Assembly (NCBI RefSeq): GCF_023343835.1
Contig: NC_064437.1
Location: forward strand, 54,510,972-54,574,971
Length of the DNA stretch: 64,000 nucleotides
Direction: 5' to 3'
DNA from: Lagopus muta
Lineage: Eukaryota > Chordata > Aves > Galliformes > Phasianidae
This document shows, piece by piece, positions 12,601-27,600 of this stretch (its first letter is position 1; the number at the start of each line of letters is the position of its first letter). Below the pieces are notes generated by a model, which was not told the DNA's origin, made no database searches, and saw only the letters and a list, made by a program, of their open reading frames with translations. A program made the translations under genes and the position numbers.

Positions 12601-15600
12601 TTATTCTGAAGGGCCAGCTGGGGAGCCATTAGGACTGAAACTCAGTATTGTGAGACACACAGCTTTGTGGGACATGGACAGTAATCCTGAAAAGGACAAG
12701 AGAGGTGTGAGAGGTGCTGCCTACATCGTTATCCCAGCTACCTCCTCCCATCCTCATGCCCTGTTCCACTCTACTGCCAGTGATTCCATTGCAGCTCAAT
12801 GCCCCCCTGAAAGAAATTTTCCATGAGAAAATTTCTTATGTACTTGCACAATGTTTATCACAATGGGATGGTAAAAAAATAGATGATGAAAGTGCACAAA
12901 CATCTCCTAGGATCACACAGAAAGGATGAGAGAAGCAGAGTTTAAATCACAACTGTGCTATAACCTAGAAACAGGAGAAAATTATAAGGCTAATTATCAA
13001 AGTACCCCATCCCTTCAAAGCCAGTAGAAGTACAAGAAGCAAACAAGTGTGTACTTTGCTCCGTAGTTTAAGGCTTACAGTTTGGCCCACTCATCTACCT
13101 TGTGCCTTGACAAAATGGCATAACAACTTCATTCTACACTAGCAGTACCCTTTCTCCATTTGGTTTAAGAGAGATGCAAAACTGAAGATTATAGAAGGAA
13201 GGAAGGGAAGGAAGAAGGATAGAAATCAGATTTCCCTCTTATTTTTGTGAATCAAACTCGGTACTTGACCCTTTACCAGTTGAGGGAAGTAACACTTTCA
13301 AGAGACTGAGCAGAGGAACAACAAAATACATTTCAAGAGCATTACTAGGAGCACCCTTAAGGCATTCAGGTCACTTGACAACTGAATGTTGTTTCTTATG
13401 CAAAGAGATATAAGCCTCTTTGCAAGGAATTAATACCAAAGGGCAGAGGGGAGAACTGCAATTTCTAAATAAGCATCTGTGTGCCCAAATTCCTGGGACA
13501 TACACTCACGCTTTTGCATCAGGGTCAGGAGCAACAGCTATTAATTATTATGACAGTTCCTCATGACTATTAGCAATGCTGATGCTGGAGGAGGAGGGTT
13601 GTGCCTTTATGTTTGCTCTGCACCAGTTCCTACTTACAATGGCTCTGCAAGTCATTCATCTTAATCTTTCTATAGATTCTAGAACTTCAGAGATGGACAT
13701 TTTCAGCATCAGTTACAATGAGCACTACTTCCTTTTATGCAAAGGGTTTGGGAACTCTTTAATATTGTTCCAGCTGGTTTAGAAAAATACCCTGTCTCAT
13801 TCTGGATATTTTAGTAACAAATTTTTCCTGTCACAAATCATACAAATTCCTGTCCTTGTTTATATATCCATAACTGCTTTAAAGCAAACAACAAAAAATG
13901 CCTTAACAAAAATTAAAGAAGCAGTTATCAAGAAGCAGTTATCAGAAACAGTTCATTGAGGCAAACAAGAACAGAGATTGTTTTCATTATTGTTTAGCCT
14001 CATCTGCAATGGACTGGCCTTCATTGTTTATTTTTAAGAATTAAACAAACATTATCTATTAACATAACATAGCACTTTTATCTTTAACATGTATGTCAAA
14101 ATCAGGCTCTGAAAATGACTGCCATGGATCCATTTCTCTACAGAAAACCAGAAAGTAAACAAGTGAGTCACAGTACTCTGGTTTAAATGTAGAAGTTGCC
14201 ATTGGTAACAAGGTTAAATTCATGACTGTTACTTTTGCAGAAGTTTGTCACTCCAGTAGAGAGCCTGGCTTGCAATTTATCCAAATAGCAAAAATAATAT
14301 TAAGCCATTTTACAAAATGTTTTTTTTTTCCTATCATTTTATAGTTCATCAAGACCATAGTATCTCACTGGAAAGCTTCTTAACAATTTGGTTACTTGCA
14401 ATTGCATTTAAACAGATTTCATTTAAATCCCACCTTCTGATCCTTTCAGTCAAGGCATTCCACAAGGCCATACACATTTAACAGGGAGCATTTTTCATTC
14501 ACTCATTATAATCCACTTTTGAAAGCAACATCTATATTAATACATTGCACTTCCAATGAGAAATAAAACAAAGAATTTGTCCTCCCTTTTCCTGGTGGGG
14601 ACATCTGCTCCAAAGAGCCCAAATGCCTTTTCCAACAGTGACATTATTCACTGATTGAGGTAAGTTAGACTGTAAGGTTACTCAGCTCACGTACCAGATC
14701 ACCCTTAACAATAGAATTGTAGCTTTCTTCACTCCAGTTTTAAACATCCCAAGTGACAAGGCTTCTCAAACCCCAGAAATAACCCCAGAAAGCTAAATCA
14801 GGAATAGGCATTTGTAATTTTCAAATCCATTGAAGGCATTAGTTTCTTAGCTGGTTGCTTAGACTTTCAAAAATGAAACTGTTTTCCCCAACAAAGAACT
14901 AAAAACAATTACTTTCACTCACCTGACAGCTGGGACTAGATTTAGGCCCATCAGCTAGGGATACCAGAGAATGAATTGTTTCCAACTCCTGCTGGTAAAA
15001 GGTCTGAATTTTGTTTTCTAGTAGGAAATCTCTTACTTTCTCATGCAGCGTTTGGATTAAGAAATCCAAACCTTCTGGTCCACTACAAAAATACAGAGAA
15101 CAGGTTTAAATAAATAAATAAATAAAATCAAGAAATACATTACAGTTTTTAATAACAAATGTGTAAGTGTAGCCAGATAGACTGGTTTTAAAAGATCAGA
15201 AGGTATTTTACTGTCCTTAGACAGTAAGAGAGTTTGAATCTAAACTCCTAAGTAAGGCAGACCATTTTAAAATGCACTGAACACCTCGGTTCAGATTCCC
15301 TTGCTCCAGATCCCCTTTCTGCCAGAGATGTAAAAGGTCTGTCTATGCACAGTATTTTAACATCTGACTAATAATCAGTTGGGAGCTTTTTAATTCTTTT
15401 CTCAGCTCATGGACAAGTATCTTATCTGTAAGGATTGTTAACTGTTCAGGAGAAAAGAAGGCTGCTATTGTATGCTTGTGCAGAGTACAAATCACAGTGG
15501 GACCCTGTTCCATTTTCCTCCAGTTATCACATTAACAAATAAGCAACAACAGAAACTCACACATTGCCTTTAGACCAGACCGGTTACCACATTTACCTCT

Positions 15601-18600
15601 GTCCTGCCCCTGGGCTTTGGAAAGGTTTATCATAAACTTCTCTATACAGGCAGGGGAGCTCCAACATTCTTGAAATCTGAACATCACACACAGGATCATC
15701 CACCTTATCTGAAGCAGGAAAAAGAACAGCTGTACTGGCTTTAAACAAGCATACCTCAGGCGGCACAACAAGGTTTCACACATTAGTATTAAATTGACAG
15801 ATTTTGTTTGTTGCTGTTGTTATAAAAACAAAACCAGACCACAAAGGTCACTCCCACTTTCATAGCCTAAAAGGAGGTAAATGATCTGTCGTGGTGCAAT
15901 GCAAACTGTTCTTTTGCCTGATAACTGAGAATTGGGTATTTTACCTGAAATACATGAAGTAAGCACATAGTAAGGAACTTTATTCGTGCTGCTGATGTTA
16001 AAGCAATTTAAAGGCTACGTGAATTTTGTGGACCTCCTTCAACAAAACAATGGTTTTATCACCAGCCCTTCAATAGTTTATATACTCATAAAACTTCTGT
16101 TTGGAAAGGAGGGCTTTCAGATTTTTGCAAGAGCTGAAAAAACTGATTTTTTTTCTTCCTTTTTAATCTGAACTACACAAGCTCTTTAAAAGACAGGCTT
16201 CCCCAGTTACACAATAGCACAGACACTACAGAGAAAAGGTGTTATGCAACTGGAAGATCCTAGGATATAAATAATCTATTGTTGCCCAAAGAGCTTTGAG
16301 ATACAGGTCAGCACCCACAGATCTCTGACTGAGTGACTTCAAACGGGGGAATAATTTTCAGGCATTCTGTGGAGTCAGAAAGTTTAGGAAAATGGGCTTT
16401 AATATAAAAATGTGACAATAAACTGTTGTCTGTCCTTGGAATGGATGATGTGGGCTGTAAACAACAACTGTTTCTTCAAAGCAGTTAACATTCTTGGTTA
16501 AGTGTGACATAGAAGCTCATAATTTTCTTTCCAATGAGTTTTGGCTGTTCTATTTCAATACAAAGAAAACTGAAGAGCACTCACAGATATCCAGTTAGAG
16601 TATCTTGTATATTCTTGTATACATTCTATTCATCTTTCATAAATCTTTCAGGAATTCCTCTTGTATAGGTAGTCTTCTAGTCCCACACATTAAGCAGTGT
16701 GTATTTTAGTTTTAGCAATGTAAGGTTAGAAAAAAGGCACACGAATGCAAAACTCATTTTTCTAAAGAGATGCCAGAAAACAAAGTGGAAATCATTCAAT
16801 AAACTACACAGAGCTTGGGCACAGATCCCTGGCACTTACAAAAACATGAAGACTGAATTTCTCTTTGCTGCCTGAAGGTCCGGACGTAACCTCTGACCCT
16901 GATGACATCCCCAATCTCCAGCCTGGTTTTCTGGCTCACCATTTCCTGGAATTTCTTCATCTGTTCAAGCACTTTAAGACTGCTGGGGGTGCTTGGGCAC
17001 TCTGTAAGGAGTGATGGAAAAGCAAATCAGGCACGGAGGCCAAATGTCTAAACATTACTGTAGTCATATTGCTAGAAAAGGGAAAGGTCCCAGGCTTCAT
17101 TTGTGCTGGGTAGCAAAACTTAAGGATGATAAAGTTAGCTTATAATATTACATTTATTTTAACAGTTCACCTGGGGAAGGTATAAAAGGGAAGAGATGTC
17201 ACAGGTTGAAAAACTGAAATATGAATTGGAAATTGCCAAAATTGATTTTCTCATACTAAGGAGGAGAGGATAAAAAAAGGAAAGAAAAAGGTCAGCTGAA
17301 CGTTTATATAAAAGAAGCATGAATCATCTGAGGTGAGGCCAAACCATTCATGTGATGTGAAGCAATACAGTGAGATGAATGCAACTTGACAGAACTTTTT
17401 TATGTAACACACCTTTGCAGGACAGCAATTTCTTCATTATTTAAAACCTGAATAATGACCTAACAACCTCTGATCATCATTACTGACTTTGAAGAAAACT
17501 TCCTGTGCCTCTTGGGAGCTATTTTCTTTACCTAACACAAATTAATTTTCATTAATAAAATAACAGTCAGTCAGTGCTATTGTACATGTAAAATAATAGC
17601 ATACAAGGCTGAAACAAGAATTCGGAGTCCTCACTGTGTGTCAACCACTATTTGATGCAATTTCTTCCTTATTTAGGAAGAAATTGAGGAATTTATATTC
17701 CTCACCAAAAAAAAATAATTTGTGAGTCCCCATTTCTTTTTTTTGGACAACGTCAAGTGTAAGTTAGTATGAATTACCTGTGTGTATAGAAGTGCTTGTT
17801 CCACTGATATCAACCCTTTTTAACTCCTATATCAAGCTTTCCCTGCCTTTTCTATGCATGTGTAGTACTGGAAGATTACACTAATGGCATTTATTTCAGT
17901 TTCACTAGCTTCAATCTATTACTGGAGCTTTCAGGAATGTCCAACGTAGAAATTATCCCATATTTTGATATGCAAGAAGGTAAAGTCAGACATTACTGAG
18001 TTCTTCTGTCACTGAGTACAAAAACAGATTCACTTAAAATGCACAATTTTTGCTCGTTTAGAACTGCTGAAATCACAAAATGTTTGCTCCCCCTGCATTT
18101 AAATCTACTTTTGAGTTCATCAAGCTAGCACACACATAAACAGAAGGAAAATATGAATGCAAACAAAAAAAAAAGAGGAATTCTGAAACTATTGTGCCAC
18201 AAGGGTGAGAAATGAAGATCAAGTTGGTGGTCAATTGACTGGTTTTATAAAGTGTAAGAAGAGGATTCTCTGAAAAATTTCACAGCATGGAACTGAAATA
18301 CATTATGCTAATAAGGAAAAGGCTTGATAAGTCATAATGCAGTGTTTTTATTGGCACCATGACTGGCAACAACACAAAAAGTAATACGAAGCTCCCAAGA
18401 TGGCCCAGGCTGTGGGATATGGTTGTTCTGCAAGTGAGATCATTTACTAAATTATTTAAGTTGCAAACAAAAAGTACACTCACAAAGAGGAATTACTTAA
18501 TAAGTTACCTGATAAAGATCTTTCTGCTACCATGGGATTTTTCCAGCAGATACAATTTATAACCCCAGTACTATCATCCACTGTAAAAAAAAAAATTGCA

Positions 18601-21600
18601 AGAATTACAGAGAATATGAAAGTAGGTAGTGATGTTCCAAGAAATGAAAATATGTAGATATTCTCAGCAGTCATCTCCCTGCATATCTCATTCTAATCAG
18701 GCTGTAAAGGAAAGTGGGGGCTCATCTCCTGCTTTTGGCTTTGAAATAGTCTCCAAACTTACTTGCAGAATACTTGAGTGCTAGACAACATGCCTACATG
18801 CATAGCAAGCAAAATAGCAGCTAGCTCCTCAAGAAATAAAACTAAAAAAAAATATCAAATACTGACAAATGATGCTGATTCACTACATATATGGGGTACT
18901 AGAGGTTTCTAATTTAATTGATAAAGTCAGAAGGTAAATCAGTGCTGAAAGTTGAAGCTAAACAAATTACAATTAGAAATGAAACACAATGCACAGAAAT
19001 ATTAATACCAAAACGAGAGAACAGCATGTCAGGGCTGGTGGGGAGTGAGGAGGGAGGCAGAATAACAAAATAGATAAAGAGAGTCCTATCTCCAGCTACA
19101 CTGTTTTTTACACTAATATTGCAAACAAAGTCTGCTGGCCTTCCCCATTTAAGAGATTAGAACGGCAGCCACCACATCCAGACAGGACAGAGGACTTGCC
19201 TATGGTTGTGCCCTAGGCCAAGGATTCCTAATTTAAGGTACCACTTAGTGGCATGCAAGCCACTTCCGTATTAAAAAGCTTAACACCTACCCTCTCCTGA
19301 GCATGTCAGCTATCTGGCTTTTCCTGTCTTACTAGTACCTAGGCAAAATAAGTCCTGTGATTCCTGCCCTAGGCACTGTATTGTTCAAGACACCAAAAAA
19401 GGAAACAAACAAACAAACAAAAAAACCAACAAAATAAACTATAAAGCTATTAGAAGAATCAATTGTTCTATAGATCAAGAGACTTCATATGGGCAGCTTG
19501 CCCAGCAAACATCCTCTAAGTAAGAAGGTACCAGGTGTCTGTCAAACCATGGCAAGGATCACATTTACAGTCCAGCTAAAATTCCAAGCACATTGCTCCC
19601 TGAACATAACTGCCTCCAACACTGACCTTCATAAATACGACCTCTTCATAAATAAGAATCCACAATTTTCTGCTGCTCCTCAAACCAGCTCTACAAAACC
19701 AGACACTATATATAGATAAAAAGCAACAACAAAGAAACCCCCTCTAACCAGTTACTACAAAAGCATCAGTGGTGTTTACCAGGAAGGTACTGATTGGTAC
19801 TTGCAGTCGCTTCCTCTGGGAATCGTAGCATCAAAGCAAAATGCCTTTGCATTGTCTCATATGTTTTGAAACAATCTCCCTATTTGAGGGTCTGATCTCA
19901 AGTCATTGCCTTGTCTTCCTGTTTCCCAGTAGGTATGCTGAACTACTCTGGCACAGACACATTCTTAATAGCAAACGGCATTTATAAGATGCAGGCAATC
20001 CCAAATTCCATCACTAGACGTATGGTTGTTTCATTGCTATCCCCCTCCTGAGCTCCCATGTCTGCAGCTATTTCAATAGATTTAGTTCAGCACTGGTGTA
20101 GACAATGATCTAATTAATAGGGTTTCCTCTCTTTGGTACAGATGAAATGCAATTATTTGAGTTGGAGGAAGAGGCATCATACACATATAAAGCTACTGAT
20201 GCAAGCCAACACTGACAATAAGAAACAGGGAAGACAACATTTTACAATTATTTTGCTACACTATGTAGATGTTTCCTTATAGACCAAAATACATGCTTCC
20301 TAAGAAGAGCTTGGAAGCCAAACAAACAAGGCTGAAGGATTAGGAAGCCAGATGATTCCTCATCAATGTGACTGTTAGAAATCATAGAGAGACCGACCTA
20401 TAGTTGACCACAAAGCTGAACTTGGGTTGCAGAGCCAGGCCCTGAAATAAAGCTCCCGAATAAACCTTTGAGCAAAAACAACTCCTGAACCACAGGTGAG
20501 TGAAAACTATTGCAATTGTATTCCTAATCAGACAGGAGAACGTTAATCTATTTTAAATGCACGCAGGGCGTCTACAGGCTTGTGAAAACTTCCTGGGCTC
20601 CCCTGCCATCCTTTCTCATCTCCTTGCATTTAATTTTATTTACTTATTAACTCTAGCATTGACTGTCTCACCATCTTGACTCTTACGTTAACTGTTTGAG
20701 ATGCAGTCCACTCAAAGTCACCTGGTAAATTAGTAACTGTGTTGGTTTCTTTGTAAGAAGAGTTTGTTTTATGTAGGGCCTATGTGAGCCCACTGAGGCT
20801 CCAGTGAGATGTCTGTTTGTAAGGCAAGTGCTCAGCCTTTCAGTATGGTCCTGGAAAATAAGAAAAGCCACATCTGATGTTGTTTGGTTCTCTTAAAAAG
20901 GAGAGAAAAGATCAGAAAAGTGCGTTGGCTAAAAATATGAGCTTGCTGAAAGCTAGGCTTTAATTAGATATCCTTTTCCTAACTGATCATAATAAGAGCA
21001 ATTAAACAAATCAATGTCAAAATGTATGTGCTGTTTTACATGGCATTTAGAATTATTATTAGCCAGGAAAGAGTTAATTCACTCTCTTCTAATAATTACT
21101 TTGCTATCAGTATGGATTTGGGCTGTATGGATTTGCAGCACAGAGAGAACCTAAGACTCTTAAAATAAAAGGTATATATTCTGAAGTAGACAGATAGGAA
21201 ATGAGTGGGAGAGATGGTGGCAGTGACACAAAGACATTTCAGTTCCATCACAGAAAAACTACAAAGGGGCAATTGCTTTGTAAGTCACTTTTAAGCAGAT
21301 GGAAAGTGAGCAAATGCTGAACAGCGCTCCAATTGATGCAACACCTGCTCTGTGACTCACTAACCAGAGTCTGTTGAACTGAGAGATGCAAGAAGTTACA
21401 AGCAGGAAACTGTCTAAGAAGTTACAATTCTATGCTGCTGGAACCAGCCTGCCTGAAAGAGAGGGCCGGCTGGGTAGAGGCACCCTGGCAGGTAGCCTGA
21501 GAATTCAAACCAGGAACTGCTGGAACAAAGAGCAGAGTTAGATGTGAAAGAACAGCAGGAAGGCAGGCTGAGAGCTGTATACTTAAAGGTTGGCTGATCT

Positions 21601-24600
21601 AACACTAAGTTCTTTTTGTTTCCGGTTTCTTTTTATTTCTACTCCTCCATTTTCTGTTCCAATCAAACATTTCCAACAAGCGTTACGTAACACTGAGGCT
21701 AGCATGGGAAAGAATTGTCCATTAAATTGCTTTTGCCTAGGTCATTGTGATTCTATTTTCCTCTGTTCTTATGAAATGCTGTCTCCATTTGTATTCTAGT
21801 GCAATAACAGAATAACTGCTGACGTTCAACTAGTTTCAACACTTCATTACATCATCAGTCTCATCATTTCTTAACTTAGGCGCTTGTTTAGTCTGTTCTA
21901 CTTCAAGTGACTGAGCAACTCGTGCTTTAAAATACATAAACTTGTTATTTGGTGTAATGGCAGGGTAGTAACACAGAAATTAGATGGGAAGACAGGAGAT
22001 ACCCTATTTAATAAACTTGCAGGGACATTTATGTAGAGCAGACTCAACTCTAAGCAGCTACACTGTTTGGGGTATGCTTCATGCACTGGCAGCCAGTGCT
22101 ACTCTGCAGTGCTGTGGTGCAACTGCAGGTGTTATGGAAGCTGGGACCTGGCTCTAAGCTGTCAATTCTATCTTCTCAACACCACTGTCAGAGGGGGAAT
22201 TACTGCTGCCTCCATCTTAAAAATGGAAGAACTGAGTACAAAGTGTCAGTCCATAACTTAGCTACATCAGTTGGAAATTCGTGTCAGCAGACACTGGACA
22301 CAGGTTCTTCAAATGCCTGCAGAGCAATGATCTATGCCTTTGGCTCCCCTTCCTACTGTGAGATGACCCTTTCCCCACCCCCAGTACTTCAGATTGCTTT
22401 TTCAGCACACAACCAGATGGCTCCAAGTTAATGAAATAGGCTGAATGCAACAGGGAAAAGCAAGAGGGAGGAGTCGACTGTGCTGGTGGTGGCAAGGTCT
22501 GGTGGGTACTACGATGGTTGGGTTGGATTTGCTAAGACACTTTGGCAGCTAATTATAATCAAGCTTAACAGGCACTAAAACCTGGCTCCAACACACAATA
22601 TATAGTGTGTTATAGTGTATATAATATAAAGTCAGAAGGGGTTTCTGAAGCTCAAAAAAGGAAGAAGTAACTTCTTAGAGAAATCATTAAAACCATTTAC
22701 ATGTGACTAAAGAAAGAGCATATATGCAAAAGAAAAACAGTGGGGAACAGTGGCAAGGTAATAACAAATATTAAATTGTTCCAGATGACCCCAAATCAGT
22801 TACTTGGCTTCAGCCATTTGTTTTCTCTATTTTAAAAGAGAAACAGTAACTTGCTAAAGTATTCTGAGCTGGGCATATACTTCATGTAATAAAGTAGATT
22901 TGTTTCAAGAATAATCAAATAAGGCAACTTTTAATTTCAGTAACAGTAACTAAGACAAAGGGCTGATAAATGCAAAAACAAAGATGGAAATTCTTCTTAC
23001 CTCCATAACTGTGAAAGGCTTCTCGCTCTTTAGTCTGAACCACCATCCCAACAACATCCACCTGTCTCACTGGATGTCCATTATAGAAGAATATACCTAG
23101 ACAAAGAACACCCCCGGTAAGTAAATAAGTACTTTTTATTCAACATCCTGCCCTATGTAGGTTTGACTGACAAATGTGACTTCCTTGCACGCTTAATGTG
23201 CCTTAAAGTTAATTAATGCCTGCTTATGTGAAAAACCCCCTCGATTAGCAAGTACTGGAACACAAGGAGGAAGCATCAGCTCTATATAGGATACGAAAAC
23301 TGTGTTATTGTAATCTCAGAACTCTATCAGCCTTTTCCTTTCTTCTACATTTGGATCTGCAGAACTGCTTACTGTGGGCTTAAGGTTCTTTGTTTTTGTT
23401 GTGGTTTTTTTGTTTGTTTGTTTTCACAGCTTCAAGTCTTAAGGATAAATAAGTGAATACAATGGAAGCACTTAGAGTTTCTCACAGCGCAGCTGCTCCT
23501 GATTAAGGCATTGCCTCCAAAAGGAAAACTAACACAATTCTGTCTTTTATTTCCAGAAGAACAGGAGCCATGGCGTAGGGTAGGGCATGGAGGTGGGTGG
23601 GGGGTTAACAACCCTCTCACATTGCAGAGCACACACTGGGCAGTCATCATGGATGGTATCCTGAGTTTCAGTTTCTGAAATAACATGTTCTAAAAACATC
23701 CCTTCAGAGCTATTTTTGCACATCTATAAAGGTGACTTGGATAGGAATAATACAAAATGAAGTTCAGGAAATGGCGAGGAATCAGAGCCTAGGGGACTTC
23801 CACAGCACTGAGGTTGCCACATAGTTTAATTTCTTTCAAGAGCGTGACCAATGTTTTTAACAAACCTTGATGTGAACATACACTGAAGCTTCACGGTCCA
23901 CTAGCAGGAGAACAACTGGGCAATAAGCTCTGGTTAAACCCTGGTCTAATTTTCAGTCCACATGTTTTCTTCAGTTTTGGAATACTGTTGTTTTACTGAA
24001 GTATGAGGCTATCTGGGACATTCAATAACTGCCTTCTAAAAACTACATAACTCAAGGGTCTCAAAAAGGAACATTTGTCTCAAAGCACTGTGGCAAATCT
24101 TATAAAGGGAAAGAAAAACATTGCAACAAGGGAGTCACAAAAACATTCTGTATTAAAAAAGAAAAAAATCAAACATGAAATCCCAAAATAACTTGTCCTA
24201 CATAGACAGCAGCCCTAAGTGGGCCTGGAATTAGTTTTTCCTCACACACAAAACAAAAACAGCAGTTTCAGAAAAAGCCAAAGGTGATCAGCCAAGCAGG
24301 TCACAAACAGGAGTTTTGCTGACACAAGTCCACTGCAATATGTCAGGGATGCATCCACTGCAGTCATCTTAAAACCACGCAGTCACCGGTCAGATGTGGT
24401 ATAAAGAATGTTTAGCAGGTTTGTCTAGTTTTCTCATTCCATTTATCAGGACACAAATAAACACTGTTAGAGAAACTCTCAATGAAGGTGCACCCAGTGT
24501 ACATAAACATTCATTAAATCTTACAAAACATACATGTGAGAAGGTCTGGGTCACTTTCAGGGCAAATCTATGAGGCAGAGACACCAATCTCTTCATGTAC

Positions 24601-27600
24601 AAACAAGCAACAGGTTATTATATTCATTTCACAGTTAGTAAGCTGAGTTTTGGCAAATGACAGTGACCAGATAGAACTGGTTCTCTATATCCCCATAAGC
24701 TTACACAGAACTCCACCCTTACTCTCTGAGAAACTACCTGAATTCATACAAAAGATGACATTATAATTACATTATCAATCAGAAGCTGCTGAAGTTGATG
24801 ACTTGAAGGTGTAAAGAGGGCGCTTTTCTTGCCCCAGATTATCTGCTTAAATTATGTTCACATCAGTAACAATAAAAACACACTACACATCTGAAGCCCT
24901 GTGTAGGTGCATTCAATCAAGTAACCCAGTAAATAACATGTACATTAACATGCTGTTATCACAACAGGAAACCACAGCTGCACTTTAGGGGGACTATGGA
25001 GAAGGCAACTTCTGGTCCTGTTGTTACCATCACCAAGGAATGAGGTCTTTGCCATTGCTTTAATTTTTATTACCTCTTTTTGTGTTATTTGCAGCTTCCC
25101 TTGCTTGTTGATAAGCTGTCACAATGCTGTACTGCATGATAGCTCTGCACACATTTCCGTGGTGTGATTATGTGTTACAACTGAGTTTGACACCCACTCT
25201 CCTTTCATGGCCTCTAAGTCAACACAACTGCTGTGTTTTTCTGGGTGGTTTTCCAGCCTCTTGTCACCATTTCTAGCAGGAGAGTAATTGGACAGGTTTA
25301 CTGCTTTCCTCTGTGTTCTTTTAAGGGATTAGTCATTGTTGCATCAAATCCTAATGCTTAAAAATGGAAAGAAAAAACTTATTAGGTCATTCAGTTCATT
25401 TCCTCAGAGCAACTGCAAAATTGTTCCATACAGTAAATTCCTGGCAATTTGTACAGTCAGGATATAAACAATCCCAGTGAATGGGATCCCACCTTTTTCC
25501 TGGGGAGGCTGCTCCATAATTTAGGGAAAGCACTCTTAGAATAACTGCTAACATTTAGCCTGCCTGCCTTTCTATTCTTCCTAGGTACAACTGTTTTGCA
25601 CTCATCCATTCTTAATTATCCTTACTTAATGACTGATTCATTGCTAATCAGCTCCAGCTGGTCTTCAAACCCATTAAAATTCAGGGAACATTGGCAGCAA
25701 ACACCTACCTTCCTCCTTCCTCAAAAAATACTTTTTTTTTTTTAATTTAGAAGTTTCCATTGAGCCAATGGGTGAGATATGCTAAAAGATGTCTTTTGTG
25801 GTACATACACAGCAACAGGACACTGAACAAGATTAAAACTGTTTTTCTATGAGATTTCATTTTATACTTTAAAGCTTGGTTAGAAAATGACACAGGATTG
25901 CAAACAAGCTTAGTTGTGCAGAATGCCAGATGCACAGGAAGTGAAGAAAGCTCACATGCACCAATTTTAAAGACTGATATCTTGATATGAGAGATACCAC
26001 TTCCTTAGGGCAATCTTAAAAAAACAAAAACACAAATAGTTATGAGGCAGAAGACAACTCACTCAACTAAAAGAAAGGGAAGGGAAGTGAGAAGGAAAAA
26101 GCCTAAACTATGTAGAGGTGAACAAAAGAGCACACAGAGTTGTGCCTTCAAAGGCCAGTCACGTTCTTTTGAAGCACGTTTATTGATGTGCACAGATTTA
26201 ATTCTTCTGAGTATGTTTGCATGTGTGCACGCATGAACTGGTTTGTATTTCGTTCAATAACAATTAAAATGTCTCTGATTAAAGGAACAGCCTTTATCAG
26301 ATGCACCTGCTATACCGGTACTACAATGAGACTGCAGAGTTTTTGGAAGCCTATATATATATATAAAATATATATAACACCAGACTGAAGACCCAATCCT
26401 GAAAAGGCTTTAAGAAAAAAAAAAAAAGTTTATGAAGTCCCAGTGAACATAAGAGTGGTTGTAAAAAGAAGAAGAAAACCACCTGTCCTTCATTTCTACA
26501 TGAGTAGTACTGTTGTTATCCTTGCTGGTAAAGAAAAATAAAAGAGAATCACAAAACCTACAGGATGGAACTTATTCAAAGAACCATACAAATGTACTTT
26601 TTCCCCTGTGGAGAAAAAATAAACAAATAAAACAGCCCCAGCAAACCAAATGGAAAACACGCACTGCTTAGGGTTTCCTGCTTTCCATCATCAATTCTAA
26701 GTTTCTCGGGATTCCTCCCCAGCTTTTTCTGCACCTCGACACATTCCAGTTTGAAGTACCAAACACTTTCACAAAAGAGATCACACTGCAGTCTGTTTAG
26801 ATTCTTTATAGTGAAAACAGAAACTGAAGATCGGACCCACAGTGCTCTACAAGATGTACACACACAGGTGACATTGGCTGAAGATCAGCAGAAGCAGACT
26901 GGCACACAACTGCCATTAATGGTTAGAAAACAAAAGGCATGGTACAAGACTCGGCCCAGGTGCCAGAACTTCCAAGCAAATCTTTCAAATACCTGAAGAA
27001 CGTTGTAGCTTTCTTAACTAGAAATTAAGCAAACAAAACCTATATTTATTTTTTACAGTATGTTAATATGCCATCAACTAATTGATATTATGTCATAATA
27101 AAGAGGCTTAAAACCCTCCTCAAGTACTGTGGACGGAGTGGCAAGATAAAACATGTATGGCCAGAAAGGACCAGCATTTTTAGAACTATCAGAACATAAC
27201 AAGCACTACCACAGTGGAAGTACACTACCTTAATGTAAGCCAGCTTGTGTGTGTATACACACACATAAATGCATGTATATATATATACATACACACAAGA
27301 AGAAAAGCTCACAGCACTAGCTTTTTTTTCCCCACCTTTATTTCTTCAAGGTAAACAATCTGTTCTTCTTAGAACTACTAAAGGTACAACTGTCATGTAG
27401 TTTTAGAGTACTGAAAAATAACTGTACTGATGTCCATGAAGCATTCTGAAATCCCTTGATGAAAAGCAAAACATAAATCAAATACAATTCTTTGTGTCTC
27501 ATAATCAGCACATACAAGTACGTACCTGGAACTTGCTTGGATTCTCTCATTTCTTTTATATCTTTAATATAGAGTCTTGCAAAAGCAGAAAATACAGGAT

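Larger units (their letters stand above)
18581..23000 (-). other. STN1: STN1 intron between coding exons 2 and 3
   Basis: This 4.4-kb intron has an (AAAC)n patch at 19403-19425 and an imperfect inverted repeat around 22591-22629 (ACACAC paired with GTGTGT around a TATA core). No coding sequence is recognised. Confidence 0.9.
23097..27525 (-). other. STN1: STN1 intron between coding exons 1 and 2
   Basis: This 4.4-kb intron holds a GTTT repeat (23404-23424), a T13 run near 25732-25744, an AT tract (26352-26376) and a pair of perfect palindromes at 27247-27264 and 27273-27290. No further exon is recognised. Confidence 0.9.

Noticed and set aside
18581..18674. Upstream extension of the frame containing STN1 coding exon 3
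   Set aside because: It is intron sequence before a TTTTTTTTTTACAG acceptor. Family alignment begins exactly at VDDSTG.
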